Of a stretch of 63,619 bases of DNA, positions 1 to 12,390 are shown piece by piece. The stretch lies in the NCBI GenBank assembly GCA_032718475.1, contig JAUCBJ010001211.1, forward strand, positions 1 to 63,619. The letters run 5' to 3'. Positions within the stretch are counted from its first letter, which is position 1. Each line of letters begins with the position of its first letter. The DNA comes from Nemertoderma westbladi (lineage: Eukaryota > Xenacoelomorpha > Nemertodermatida > Nemertodermatidae). The notes below the pieces were generated by a model, which saw nothing but the letters and a program-made list of their open reading frames with translations, was not told the origin of the DNA and did no database searches. A program made the translations under genes and the position numbers.

Positions 1-245
1 GTAATATTTATTAGTTAGTACCTTATATATATCAAGTATTAACCGGATATTATTTATCTGTAACTTCTATTTATCGAGAATTAACTGATATTATTTATCA
101 GTAAATTATATTTATCGAGAATTAACTAAATAATATTCATTAGTTAGTACCTTATATTTATCAAGAATTAACTGGATATTATTTATCAGTAAACAGTGAA
201 TTATTGAGATTTAACTGTATATTATTTATTAGTAACATATATTTA
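1..245. repeat. AT-rich irregular tandem repeat at Polinton left side
   Basis: The word TATTATTTAT followed by an AGTAA-type word recurs near 47, 91, 174 and 221, alternating with TTATCGAGAATTAACT-like words. The spacing of roughly 42-47 bp (or twice that) indicates a degenerate tandem repeat. Polinton terminal inverted repeats often hold short tandem repeats, so this may be part of a TIR, but no matching inverted copy was found in the window. Confidence 0.5.
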
Positions 246-367
246 TACCATACATATATCAAGTTCCTGTTTTTTGAGGGGGCTCATATATAGACCCATA
301 CGGTCAACAAATTGGTACATTTGGACCAAACTCAAAACAACGATGATTTCAGCTTTATCGGAGAGGT

Positions 368-580
368 ATGCCAATAAATCAACATGGGGAAGGAATACTT
401 ACAGATGCTTTATCTACATTAAAGAACATTAGAAAGCCATTAGCAAAAAAGGTTTTACAAAAAGCTTTACCATTTACCACAAAATTTATAAGAAAACACG
501 TAATACCAAAAGGTAAGCGGATCTTACATCAGCAGGCTAATACGGTTATCAATAAAGCATTAAATAAAATGAAACCATAG
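368..580 (+). CDS. Small basic protein, possible Polinton minor capsid protein
   Basis: A 70-residue ORF rich in Lys/Arg with a GEGI motif near residues 8-11. In-frame codons just upstream read as a Tyr-Arg-Arg-Gly stretch, so the true product may begin earlier. Small basic virion proteins with a Gly-rich start and alternating hydrophobic/basic helices sit next to the capsid gene in Polintons and adenovirus-like elements. The assignment rests on context (the next ORFs are capsid-like and an adenain-type protease) plus composition. I see no diagnostic catalytic motif. It could be a fragment. Confidence 0.35.
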   Translation: MPINQHGEGILTDALSTLKNIRKPLAKKVLQKALPFTTKFIRKHVIPKGKRILHQQANTVINKALNKMKP

Positions 581-634
581 ACAAGATCGGTTGTATAAAA
601 AGTTTATAGAGATTTAAAGCGACCGGCTAAACCA

Positions 635-1136
635 ATGTCTATGAACATACCTCGTCATGGTAAAAATATAAAAAAAAAGGTAAACTCAACCACTGCGTAT
701 TTTTTAATAATGTTGATTATTAGAGAATTATATTTTTTTTCTACGCCGCCAATACAAACTGAATTTAAAGCAAAGCATTATGAAACAATTTACCCTGTAT
801 CTAGCTAGTCTCAGAAGTGAGTCGCGCGAAGTAACTTTTGTTATACCGCGATCGAATGAATTTTACACAAAACTGCAAGATGCATTATTAATTACAAAAT
901 GTACTGTACGCTGGGATAGACGGTTGGAAAACTCCTACATTTATATGTTGAATTACCCCTCAGGAACTATGTGGAGTAATATTAAAATAGACCTCAATGA
1001 AAAGCAGGTTGAGAACAGCAATAACCATTATTTCTACAAGTCGTACCGGTACTTATCCAATTTACTTTTTACTACATATGAAACCAAAAATGGGCTACTG
1101 GGGGAAGGTGGCTTTCAACAGCCTTTAATCGATTAA
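635..1136 (+). pseudogene. Polinton capsid-like protein (F54H12.2-like), N-terminal fragment, frameshifted
   Basis: The frame opening at 635 reads through an FSTPPIQTEF-type segment near 750-775 and stops at 806-808. The frame starting at 780 then continues the same protein (VTFVIPRSN near 835, SNNHYFYKSYRY near 1018) to the stop at 1134-1136. Together they resemble the start of the jelly-roll capsid-like proteins (C. elegans F54H12.2 family) encoded by Mavericks. One frameshift lies near 805. The C-terminal bulk of such proteins (several hundred residues) is absent, so this is a remnant joined almost directly to the protease start at 1139. Family assignment is from memory of the motif order. 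Confidence 0.5.
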
Positions 1137-1250
1137 GTATGTTATCTACGGAGGACCTGGATATGTTTCCGGTGGGGGCACATTATTTGGGTGCATTTCC
1201 TTCTAATAAATTACCTAAAATAGATAGTAATTGGAGAGACTACGGGTTAA

Positions 1251-2817
1251 CACTATTAAACCCGGGGGGGGGTCAATATGACCCCCCCCCCGTGGTTTTT
1301 TTATTATAATTCTGAAACAAACGGAGTTCGGAATCTGAAATTTTATGACTTTTCCTAAAAATCTATTGTCTTCCTAGTAGTGAAAACCGTTTTCAAAAAT
1401 ATTGGGTACTTTTCGAGTTATAGCACCATTTGTTAACCCTACTTTTGGCACTTTTTTTGAGACGTTTTTTGAAAATTACATTTCATTAAATATGAATTGT
1501 ATCATCTCTATTTTTGATTTACACCGGTTTTTTGGTGTTAGAAATTGGATGGAATTCATATAAATTGATTTAGAAATTTCAAACTTGTTTTTTTCGGTGG
1601 GTGCCAAATTTTAGTGCCAGCACCAAATTTTGAAATAAGTCAATTTTGTAAATTGATTATTTGAAACTTGTTTTTTACGCAATTGGAGTTTTTTGGGGTT
1701 CTGGATTTGATGAAATATATACGAGTTGCACCAAGCGTATGAAACTTGTATTTTTCGGTGCTGTGTGCAAATTTTGGTGCTAGCACGAAAATTTGAAAAT
1801 CCATTCAATAGATAAAATTGTTTGTGACAAATTATTTCTTGCGTTTTAGAGGTTTATGGCTGTTCTGAATTCAATGGAAAATATAATTATCGAACTAGAC
1901 ATCTCAAACTTGTATTTTTCAGATGTGGGTGCAAAATGTGGTGCTAGCACCAAATTTTGAAAATCATCAAATATATCAGTTGATTGTGTCACCTTGTTTC
2001 TTGCGTTATACGGGTTTGTGATGGTTCTGAATTCAATGAAATCAGTAAAAATTTCATAAGAGTTCTCAAACTTGTATTTTTCGCCGGTGGGTGAAAATTG
2101 TTGTGCCAGCACCAAATTTTGGAAAATATGCAAATTGATAAGTAGATAGTATCACCTTGTTTCTTGCGTTATACGGGTTTATGAGGGTCCTGAATCCGAT
2201 GGAATCAATAAAAACAGCACTGGACATCGCAAACTTGTACTTTTTGGTGATGGGTACGAAATTTGGTGCTAGCACCAAAATTTGCCAAATTACGCCGAAA
2301 AATACAAGTAGCAATGATCTGGCATATTAGAAATGTATTCCATTAGAATCAGCGCCCTCGAAAACCTGAAAATGTGAATTTATAGCATCGTATAAGTGAA
2401 TTAAAAATTTTGTGTTCTAACTGAAAAGTGCTGGTTACTTGTTTTTTTCATTTTTTTCCTACGCAGAGAGGACTAAACAGCCATTTATAGTAATCATATC
2501 ATTTTTAAATATTTTCCAATGTATTTTGCACCCCAGAAAACTTGTATTGAAAAATAATTAGCCGAAAATGTAACTTTCAAATTTTGTGAAAATTGTGCAC
2601 TACTTGTAATTTTGGTGCTGCAATATAACCACCCCAGTACATTTTTTCTAAAAAAATTTTTTTCGGTCGGATCCAGACAAGTGATACCTACGTACAAACA
2701 AAAAATCAGACGTTTTCGTAAATATTTGTAGATTTTAGAGTGGGGGGGTCAATATGACCCCCCCCCCCCCCCCCCCCCGGTATTTGTACAACATTTTATA
2801 GCCCGGTACTAATAGGG
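1251..2817. mobile_element. Non-autonomous piggyBac-type element with TTAA target duplication
   Basis: TTAA at 1247-1250 and 2818-2821 flanks imperfect inverted ends: CACTATTAAACCCGGG on the left against CCCTATTAGTACCGGG read inward from the right. Subterminal poly-G/poly-C palindromes around GTCAATATGAC occur at 1265-1290 and 2744-2778. No transposase-length ORF is present; the 65-95 aa - strand ORFs are by-products of the internal tandem repeat. TTAA duplication with CCC-type ends is characteristic of piggyBac. Excision of the element restores the protease frame. Confidence 0.75.
1540..2310. repeat. About 163-bp tandem repeat, about 5 copies
   Basis: The landmark GTGC(T/C)AGCAC(C/G)AAA appears near 1612, 1776, 1940, 2101 and 2263, a spacing of 161-164 bp. 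It is followed each time by a CTTGTTTCTTGCGTTATACGG-type word and a CTGAATTCAATGGAA-type word. The repeat fills the middle of the TTAA element. Confidence 0.75.
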
Positions 2818-3206
2818 TTAATAGTAAATACAGATAAAGCGCATCTACCTGGTGTTCATTGGGTGGCTATATTATATATACGAGATAATGAAGCTGAATT
2901 ATTTAATTCATTTGGCCCAAAATATCCAAACAGATGTATCGAAAAATGGCTTGAGAAAAATTCAACAAGATGGCACACTACACATTGGCAATTTCAAGAT
3001 CCTAGAAGGACTTCCTGCGGGCTATACTGTCTTTATTACTTGGTAAATCGAATTCAAACAAAGTATCCAATGAGGGCGTTTACAAATAATGTGGAAATAA
3101 ATGAAATGATATTATATAAATGGCTTGTTAATTATTATAAAATAAACCAACAAGCGTTGTAATTAAACATTTAACTTTTGTTTATTTAAAAGCATTATTC
3201 AATATA

Positions 3207-3740
3207 ATGGATAATGTTATTTTTGTTGATTTTCAATAGTATAGCATAGACAATAAGGAATATCTGATAGTATTTAAAGAATTAGCTATATTCGATTCTA
3301 AATACAGTAAAAGTACTATAAAGATGTTTTTAATTAAAGGACCACCGGATATTAACTTATCGGCTAAACGATATTACATCTCAATTACCTTGGGATTACG
3401 TTGATATTTCGTAAAATGATTTCATAAAGTATATGAAGATACATTTAAAAAATAAATATAATATATATGTATTCGGGTTGATGAAGGCTGCAATATTAAA
3501 TACAAACTTGGCGTTTACGCTCCAAAATCGATGGACAAATTAGGAATATATCAACTATATTACAATTATTTAACTTCGTGTAGTTTTCACGACAAATTTT
3601 CTACTGTAGAAAATAAATGTAGTTTTCACAAAGATGACAATTGCTTAAATTACTGTTCTGCGAAGAGCATCGGTGGGTATGTGATGAAACGATTTTTCAT
3701 GAGATGCCGATTAACTGGGGTAGTAGATATACAGAAATAA
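3207..3740 (+). pseudogene. Decayed Polinton-associated ORF, function unknown
   Basis: The frame from the ATG at 3207 begins MDNVIFVDFQ, meets a TAG, and continues as a readable but interrupted protein (FKELAIFDSKYSKST, IKGPPDINLS, then LPWDYVDIS). After a frameshift near 3530 it shows a C-x-F-H...C...CSAKSIGGY segment (3570-3690) with Cys/His spacing suggestive of a metal-binding end. The start resembles a protein type found beside Polinton polymerases, with a V-D-x-Q start, an FKE-like segment and a C-terminal Cys/His pair. I cannot name the function. At least two stops and one shift make it non-functional. Confidence 0.35.
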
Positions 3741-4767
3741 ATAACTGTGGTGAAAGATGTACAGTAGGTTTACTCTAAGCTTGTAATGTGATGGGATAAT
3801 TATAATTTAATTTTGGTGATGGTCATAATGTTAATATAAAAATATATTAAAATATAATATTTTACAACAAGTTCTCTAAAAGGAATCCATTGCGCTAGGT
3901 TAACCATACACATTTAACTACTACTACTACTAGTATCGGCATGCTGCATTGCAGCTGCATTTTTAAGAATGCTGTGCCGGTTATTAACAATATGACGTAG
4001 ACGTAATATATAGAGTTAGTATTCCAGATATTATTCTAATATAGTTAGTTGTATCACAAAACATCCTATATATCATAAACTAATAACACATACAGTAGTT
4101 ACCAGTGATATAACCTTAGTAATATTAGTCAGAAATGCAACATAATCTATACAGGGTGTAATGCGACCCTGCTGGTACTGCCGGTACTGTTAAATTCAAT
4201 AATCTGGTATAGGCCTATCGACAGCTGTCATCCGCTTTATCAGTACCGGTAGTGTTCTACTCTTCCAACACTGCAGTCGCGGTCTACAGGTATCAGATAT
4301 ACTAATCTAGTTCAATAGCATTTGTTTTTCCACCTATAAGCCTACTGCAGTCAGGCTGTACCTTGATTCTCAAAATTCTTAATTACTAACCTATCGCTAG
4401 TACATCTGAAAATGATTGCCTAATGACCTATCAGTAGTCGTCATCTGCATTACCGGTACTGTTCGATGATTAGAAAAATATATGCTTCACTACCAGTACT
4501 GGTTGTCTATTGGAAGCTGTCATGTACAGCAGTTTATTTACAATAGAATATGCTATCCACAAAATCAGTCCGTAACTTTACCGATAGACTAACAGAAGAG
4601 AATTATAATCAATAAATCTTCTAGGGTAAAAAGAAAAATCATACAAGTCAGTCAGGCATGGAGTCAGTCAGCTTGTGGGAGTCATTCTTATTCAAACGAG
4701 GTTAGTTTTCCTAACTATTGGTAGATCGATTAACAAAATAATGTTGACTTTCCACCTTCTAATTATA
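3741..4767. other. No gene recognised between the Polinton ORFs
   Basis: AT-rich sequence with many ACCGGT/TACTGGTA-type palindromic words and no ORF above background. An integrase or packaging ATPase expected of a complete Polinton is not visible here. Probably diverged or substituted sequence. Confidence 0.5.
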
Positions 4768-5313
4768 TTATACACCTAAAGTCTCAACACCAAACATTAA
4801 TAAATAATTAACCAGTTTACTAAAGATAGGATAATATACATTGAATTTTTTAAGCGGACACATTAAGGTACATTTACCCGTATAAAAGCAGCAAATGACT
4901 ACGATGTTATTTATTCTTATTTTGCAATTATTAAAAATTTCAGAGTTATAAATAATTTGAAGTTTTACATTATCAAATACAACATTAAATCCGGTATTGT
5001 TTATCAATAACCTATAGACTACAGAGTTAATACTAAAATTATAAATACATAAATTAACAGATTTTAAAATCAAATTAATATTTGTTTTATCAAATATATG
5101 CTTTTTTACTTTTTGGAAATTATACTTACTACCTAATAATGTAATTCTACCATTTTTAAATATTAATAATATTGCACCAAATATCTTATATATAAACTGA
5201 TTTGGTTTGAGTATGAGTTTACCAGATAATTGATTTTTTAATTCTTTCAAATTAATTGCTGACACTCGCTCGCAACTTATATTGTTATTAACTATCTGAT
5301 ACCGGTTGTTCAT
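4768..5313 (-). CDS. 181-aa protein with a possible TBP-like twofold repeat
   Basis: An intact - strand ORF whose start overlaps the polymerase 3' end by 26 bp, typical of compact viral coding. Two halves look alike. Residues roughly 32-75 run from LILKPNQFIYKIFG through LLIFKNGRITLLG to a basic helix. Residues roughly 120-172 run from a YNSEIFNNCKIRI-like strand through CCFYTGKCTL to a helix ending LVNYL. The pattern of strand, I-F-x-(S/N/T)-G-(R/K)-(I/C)-x-(L/I)-x-G and long helix, repeated twice, is that of the TATA-binding-protein saddle. If right, the element encoded its own promoter-recognition factor. The protein is highly diverged, so this is an inference from motif layout. Composition is very Asn/Ile/Lys-rich like its neighbours. 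Confidence 0.4.
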   Translation of the reverse strand: MNNRYQIVNNNISCERVSAINLKELKNQLSGKLILKPNQFIYKIFGAILLIFKNGRITLLGSKYNFQKVKKHIFDKTNINLILKSVNLCIYNFSINSVVYRLLINNTGFNVVFDNVKLQIIYNSEIFNNCKIRINNIVVICCFYTGKCTLMCPLKKFNVYYPIFSKLVNYLLMFGVETLGV

Positions 5314-7633
5314 TGTTTGGTTCCTGATAAATAGGTATATTGATTTGTTTTACTGGTTTTACCAGCTTTGTTTTATAGTGACCCCAGGGAAGTGAATGAT
5401 TTTTATTAACCCAATACAGCTTATCATCAAAGCTGCTGAGAGCAAACTTATCTCGTACTACAGTGTAGACTTTTGGTAATTCGCTCTGAAATAGCGAAAT
5501 TTCCTTTAGTATTTCCTCATTATCGTTATAGGCTCTTTTATAATCTTGGTGACAAATTTTTTTGTCTACAACAGCTCTTGTTATTACTTTTGCTCGTTGT
5601 ATATTCGATTTATTCCCTTCCAAAATTGAATATAACTTAGGTTGTAAAAATACAGCTTCTTTAATCTCTCATGAGCACAACTCGTCTTTACAGTAATAAA
5701 GTTTCGATTTATTCTTAACACTGTAAAGAGGATGAACCTTTGGGTAATTAGAGGTATCTAAAATATTATTACAAATTAAGGCTTTGAGGAAATCATTTTG
5801 CTAAATATTATAATAACATCCAATGAGTGAATCAGTATCTGAGGCAAGGAGTTCTAACCGACAATTTAATTCTTTCTCAATAGGCAGTAATCTATCGTAG
5901 TACAGCTCATACATATCAAGTTTCGCCAAATCCAAGACAGCACTACCTACATAAATGGGCTTATCAAGGGTTATAGTGTCTTTCACTAATAAATGACCCG
6001 ATAAGGAATTGTTATAAATTATGAAATTTTCGTGATTAATACGTTTCACCAATTGATCGCATTTCTCATTACCATTAGCAATACAGAAGTTACAACAATC
6101 TCATATCTTCTCAATTGACTTACCAAATAATGAGTTATTCAGCAGCTTTGCAACAACTGTTTCAATGTAAGTTTTTGCTAAACGTCTTTGATTAATATTA
6201 AAATCTAAATAGGGTTTAAATACAAAGTCTTGATGGAAAGAATACAATTTATGTAGCTTAGTAACAATTAAACCTTGTTTTATATAAAATTTTAAGAGTT
6301 TTAAATGTAGATGATAGAATTCTTTATCGAATTGTGTCAACATAAGTTTTGGTTTATACATCTTATATCTACCTAGATTTCATCTTTATTCGCGTAAATT
6401 ATTAAATTGGTCTCTTATATATGGTGAAAGCATTGTCTCATTTATACTCAAATGTTCCGGGGCTAAGGGTAGTTCTAATGTTCGATCATGAATATCTTTG
6501 GGATATTTCAAATCGCAAAATAAGAAAAACCCAATGTCGTCAGCTTCAGTATCAAGATTTGTTAAATACTTCATTAGTTCTTCTGGATTAGCATCCTCTA
6601 AATACGCAACATTGAGTTGTTTGAACTCTGAAATAGGTAGCTTTTTACTTAAATTACCCGAATACAAGGAATTGAAATCTATATTGAAAATATGACACCC
6701 TTCCTTGCTCGGATCATAATTATCAGTATCTGGTATATTTGATTCTATGTAATGCTTTCGACAGAATGAAACCCCTCCTCTAAAGGATGCTTCAAAATCT
6801 CTGTAAGCTTGGTAATCTTTTACTAGTTCTAAATTGCAATTATTATATTTCAGGGCGCAATCATAAGTATAGGCGGCGATACTGCAATAATAAACTACTT
6901 CTAATTCATAGTTTTGTCTACATACTCTCCTAAAGTTCTCAAATATATCAGCGAGATGACAAACATCGAGTTTTAAGTATGCTAAAAGATAATCCTTGAG
7001 ATTCAAACAGTCAAACTGACACCATGATGTGTTAGCAAAACTATACTCCTTGGGTGTACAGGTATTTTGTGTTAAGTTACTAAAGAATTTGTCTATCGAT
7101 GGTAATTTCGAATCGTTTAATTCATTTAAATCTGTCAGGTACTCGTAGGGAAATATACCTTTTCGATTATTATTATTATGTTTATGATTATTATTATTTA
7201 AATTTGGATAAAAATATTTCATTTGCTGTACAGTAATCGGTAGAACTGATGTTATATTCTCGCTGTCTATATCCTTTATTGAACAATCAACTAAGTTACT
7301 TAAAGAAAAGGTTAAAAATTGATATGTGTCTAAGACACGTAACTCGATTTTTGTTTTAGTGTTTTTAATAGGTATATGCATACTCAGTGAAATATACCTT
7401 TCTGTATTTTTTGGTATAGCTTTTAGATCCCAATCGGAATATTTGTTGCTGCAAAATCCAACTTGCAAAAGAAAATGCAAATCATATAGATTACAGTTAT
7501 GTGCAGCGAATATATACATGGGACATTTCAACAATAAAGAGTGGTTGCATGCGTTACAAGTGGCTGCTATATAGTTACCTGTAATGTGATTATGGTGTTT
7601 GTTTTTCTCAGACTTATCCTTAAATAAAACATT

Positions 7634-9529
7634 CCCAGTAAAAAATCCCCATGCGTAACGCATTCGTGCCACATGCAGCATTTGTAAAATGTGCTTGCAA
7701 TGTTATTTAAGATTCGTGAAGCCTTCGTCAATGGTTCGTCAGTCCGAATAATTTAACGAATGCGGATAGTATTCGTATCGCATGTGAGATTTCACTTGTA
7801 AATATATTCGTGGCTCATCATTCGTGGCACATGCGATACGAATGCTTCCACTCCACACAAAAAATAATTCGTGGTTCATTCGTTTGTGGCACGAATGCTT
7901 AGCCGCGCCATGCTTAAAATTATTCGTGGTCCATTCGTGACGCATGTGATACGCGTGCAAAGCATTCTCAATTAGAGTACCGTACATACTGTAATACTGG
8001 CCAATCACAATTCGGCAAATAATCGAACATAGTGTTATTAGTTAGTAGCTCTCCCCCTTTGTTACCAGTCAGCCAGTCCCATGTACTTTTACTATATATT
8101 TAATGGGTTGCCCAGTAATTCTTAACTCCCGTTTATTATTTTGGTTCCCCATTATTTTGGTATGTAAACCTGTTCCCTTTACCAACATGCTTGATATAGA
8201 CCTACTGTAATAATGTAAAGGTAATGTACTGTAGGCTAGGTGAGATAAATAATGACAACATAAAACTACTTTATTAACTTAAGGAACTACAGTATGTAGG
8301 CCTACATATAGTATGTAGGCACCCCCCATCCCCCCCCCCCCCCCCCCCCCCACCCGTAGTTTTAGCCCCTGTACAGTAGTACTCATTTCCCAAAGTTATT
8401 ACAGTAGTTTTACGTTGTCATTATTTATCTCACCTGGCCTACAGTACAGTACCAATATATATTATAAAGCATGTGGCATTTTTATTAAATTGTACGTGTG
8501 TATGGTGATATTTTCACACCCTTTTTCTTAGGCCTCCAGGTCGAATTTGTTTAATACGCTATAAAACGCCATTAGAAAGTCTACTGATATACTGTAGCAG
8601 TTAATTACCGGTGACTGCTACAGTAGGCCCTACAATTACAGTATTAATGGTAAAAAAATCTTACAGACGAAATACATCAAAGGCATACATTTTATAACAG
8701 TATGAGATGCATCAACATAATTTCAATGTTTTTTTTACTATATTCTAGAATATTAATTCGCTTTTTTTCGATAATAAGTAATAAAATATATATAAAATAA
8801 TAATGAAAATATATATAATAACAAAATAATATAATAACAAAATAATATAATAACAAAATAATATAATAACAAAATAATATAATATAATAATAAAATAATA
8901 TAATAATAAAATATCATAAAAAATAAACCATCAATAATAATTAAAAAGATTAATTAAATTAATTAAAAGCTTGAAATTAATATTCTAGATAATAAAATCA
9001 TCAGAACTATAACGATTTACGTCTGAAATTGCGTGCTCTTGAATTATATCTGAACAATTTTTGGGGAAATTGAAAATGGCTTTCATATTTGATTCAGAAT
9101 ATCAAGTATATTTTTAAAAAATACAATAAAATAGACACGTTTTAACAATTGTAAACTGTTAAAACTATGTAAACTGTAGCGAAATAATAAAAAAAATAAA
9201 AATCCTGCGGTAAACATTCGTATAACATTCATAAAACATTCGTAATGCATTCGTATAGTGTGGGAAACATTCGTATATAACATGCGGGGGGACGCATTCG
9301 TATAGTGTGCGGGGAAACATTCGTATAAGATTAGGGATGCATTCGTAGAATGTGCGGGATTCGAATAAGGTTCGTATTAGATTCGATTTGTGAATAAAGG
9401 ATGCATGTGTATTTGGTTCGGTTTTCGCATTCGTATCGCATGGTTCATCTATGTAACATTTCAGAATGCGTTACGAATGCATGAAATATGTGCCATCCCA
9501 TGCGTTACGAATGCGGATTTTTTACTGGG
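7634..9529. mobile_element. Unclassified non-autonomous DNA element with CCCAGTAAAAAATCC ends
   Basis: Left end CCCAGTAAAAAATCC at 7634 is matched in inverse orientation at 9529. The flanking dinucleotide TT (7632-7633 and 9530-9531) looks like the target duplication. Removing the element plus one TT restores the polymerase reading frame exactly inside its CxxC...HxxH motif, which fixes the boundaries. The two terminal zones (about 7640-8010 and 9200-9515) are arrays of degenerate words such as ATTCGT and GCATGCGATACGAATG. The centre (8770-8990) is AATAATATAACAAA low-complexity DNA with a poly-C run at 8330-8351. No transposase. A TT duplication does not fit the common superfamilies, which duplicate TA, TTAA or 8 bp. 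Confidence 0.75.
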
Positions 9530-10046
9530 TTGCAATAAAAACAAGTTTTAGCCTTCCAAAAACTTAACATATCTACATCATTTAGTATCACTTTTTCGTG
9601 TGTATGATCTTCCGACCACAAATATATTTGGATAATATCATTATGTAGAGAGTCTAAAAAGTCTTGAATACAGTTAATATCATCCGTCTTTGTAAAGGTT
9701 TTCAAATAATATTTTGGTGAATCGATTAATTCACTACTAGGGATAACTAAATAACTTATGGCGCAGGGAATATGCTTCTGACTAAATTTACTGTTGCAGA
9801 CTGGCTCCAAAATAGATTCTATGTCAAAATATATTACAAACAATGCCGGAAATGTTCTGTCTAAATTTCTAAAGCTAATATGTGTTATTTTTCAGATGGT
9901 AGCTTCTCAACTTGACCCAAACCTTGATAACAAGCAAGATAGTGATGTTCTAGAATATCCTTGCTGTAGAAATGAGTTAAACACCTTTTGCAATATTTCC
10001 TACATCCAATATGCTTACCTCTTGTATCCATCAACCGATTCAGGTT

Positions 10047-12390
10047 GATAGCCAGATAGTTACAGATAAGAATGGAGTCACTAAAACTGTGAAGGAGTTT
10101 CTGTTGGACAAACATCCCCCTGCAGAAACAGCAGACAATACGACATTGCTGGAGGGATTTGATCGGGCACCTGAGTTCCATGGAGTTATATTCGAGAAGA
10201 TTGACGCCCAGTTGGTTCTCACTAGCCTCCTTCATATTAACGGGAATGCTGCTGGCCCTTCAGGTCTCAACATCCAGGGATGGAAGTACATTACCACCCG
10301 ATTCCGGGGAGCCTCTTCTGAGCTATGTTCAAGCATCGCCATGGCAGCGAGAAAGGTTGCCCAAACACCAATTGGCTCTGGTCGTCTCATCGTTACTCTC
10401 GGCTCGCCTGGTTGCTATAGATAAGTGCCCGGGCATCAGGCCGATTGGCATAGGGGAGGTACTCCGACGCATTATTGGAAAGTCAATCATTGCGAGCGTC
10501 TCGGATGATCTACAGACTGTTGGTGGCTCAGTACAGTTATGTTGTGGGCAGAAAGCGGGGATTGAACAGAACACGCCGACATAGTCTAAATGATGCGTTT
10601 GACAGCGACGGGTGCGAGGCGGTTCTACAAGTGGACGCAAATAATGCGTTTAATTCATTAAACCGCAGCGCTGCGACACACAATATCGGCATCGTTTGTC
10701 CTTCCCTTAAGACTGCGGTTTCCAACTGCTACGCCCAGCCAACTAAACTGTTTATTGGGGGCGAGTTTATATACTCGTCTGAGGGTTATACCCAGGGCGA
10801 CCCTCTCACCATGCCGAGCTACGCCGTTGGGACGATCCCGCTGTTAGATGAGCTGGAGGAAGCGTCCAGCGTGAACCAGAAGTGGTATGCGGACGATGGG
10901 AATGTGGCCGGAACGCTGTCTGAGCTCCGGAAATGGTGGGATGTAGTAGCTGCGCGGGGTCCTTTATACGGGTACTTTCCAACGAAATCCTCCTCGTAAA
11001 GCCAGAGTTTCTCGGAGAAGCAGAGTCCCTATTCCCGGAACCCTACTTTACGATCGAGGTCCGTGGGTGCCGACTTCTCGGCGGCGCCGTCGGCACTGAA
11101 GAGTTCCGACAGGAGTTCATCGACGCCAAGGTTACCGAGTTTATCCGACAGGTGGAGCATCTCGAAGGAATAGCTGCCATTGACCCGCACTGCGTATACG
11201 CGGGCCTCGCGATTGGGTTGTCGGCGCGTTGGAGATACATATCGTGCGTTATTCCACAGTCTACGGATCGGTTCGGAGATCTCGAGGCTGCCATCGAGAA
11301 GTGTCTTGCGTCGTTAGCGGGGCAGCCTGCCATCACTCCTGTGGAACAGAAACTCTGTTCGCTCCCGGTGCGCCTTGGAGGTTTAGCGATCCCGCTTCCG
11401 TCCGACCTAGAAGAGCAATATAGTAATTCTAGATTGTTATGTGCGCCATTTAACAAGGGGGGTAACATAAAAGAAAGAGCGGAACTGCAAAAAGAGGCTA
11501 CTAACCTTATTAGGATCCGGGAAACCGCCAACCTGAAGAAGAAGGTCGAGGAGGTTCATTTAGGACTCAATCGGGACCAACAATACCTACGGGAGCTGAC
11601 ATCCGAGAAGGGCGCTTCGTCCTGGCTAAACTCTCGCCCGGTGACGATCTACAACACTCACCTAGGTAAGCAGGAGTTCCGCGACGCTCTATGCCTACAC
11701 TATGGTTGGCAACCGAGACTTCTTCCGGCCCGGTGCGCCTGTGGGACACGATTTTCAGTAAATCACGCTATGTCGTGTCCTACAGGCGGCTATCCGTCTA
11801 TTCGCCACAATGAAGTCCGCGATTTCTTTGCCACTACACTAACCGAAGTAGCGCATAACGTCACGGTTGAACCTCATTTGCAGCCAGTCACCGGTGAGCA
11901 GTTCATCCAACATTCCACTTCCACCGACGACCAAGCCCGCCTCGATGTGTCCGTCTGCGGTTTCTGGGGTTCCAAGTATCAGAAGATATTCCTGGATGTC
12001 TCCATCTTCAACCCCCTAGCCCCCACGAATGCTGCAATGCCTCTCGCCGACGCCCACCTCCATCACGAGGCCCGCAAGCGTAATCTTTATGACGAGCGGA
12101 TTCGTGAAATTGAGTTGGCGACATTTACACCGCTCATATTCTCGGCGTATGGTGGCTTCTCGCCAACCACGTCTCAGTTCGTGAAGCGACTCGGGATATT
12201 ACTCTCCGAGAAGCGTGAGGCACCATACTCCGAGTGTATTCGTTGGATCCGCCGTGAATTGAGTTTCGCACTCCTCCGCGCGGGTTTAATGTGTCTGCGG
12301 GGTGCGCGTTCTGCACGGAATCGACCGGTACGCTGCGAGACTCCGATACAGATGTCCAACTCGGACACCGACACGTCGCCATACCCATAG
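10047..12390 (+). pseudogene. RT plus restriction-like endonuclease polyprotein, frameshifted
   Basis: Reading moves through frames at roughly 10400, 10575 and 10985. Motifs in order: AAGPSGLNIQGWKY (RT start), GIRPIGIGEVLRRIIGKSI, VDANNAFNSLNR (motif A Asp), EGYTQGDPLTMPSYA (motif B), KWYADDGNVAG (YADD motif C). The rest is an open stretch of 485 codons (10933-12390): LGGLAIPLP, a CACG...H...C knuckle (near 11740), RHNEVRDF, then ARLDVSV...FLDVSIF, resembling the CCHC plus PD-(D/E)xK restriction-like endonuclease end of R2/R4/NeSL-type elements. It lacks an apurinic endonuclease domain, though that end would be lost by 5' truncation. The clade is not certain. Three shifts make it inactive. 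Confidence 0.8.

Larger units (their letters stand above)
1139..3162 (+). pseudogene. Adenain-type cysteine protease, split by a TTAA-flanked insertion
   Basis: Two exon-like pieces, 1139-1250 and 2822-3162, make one frame of about 150 codons once 1251-2817 and one TTAA copy are ignored. The first piece has a GAFPSNKLP segment. The second has the GVHW motif (catalytic His), a following acidic FNSFG stretch, and SCGLYC carrying the expected nucleophilic Cys, with a Gln just upstream. This H...D/E...Q...C order is that of the adenovirus protease/Ulp1-like fold, which processes virion proteins in Polintons. Without the insertion the frame has no internal stop, so the gene was probably intact when hit. 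Its start overlaps no other ORF and lies 3 bp after the capsid-fragment stop. Confidence 0.72.

Noticed and set aside
11043-12388. ORFs of 60-162 codons on the - strand and alternate frames of the retroelement
   Set aside because: They are shadows of the + strand RT/nuclease coding region with no recognisable motifs.
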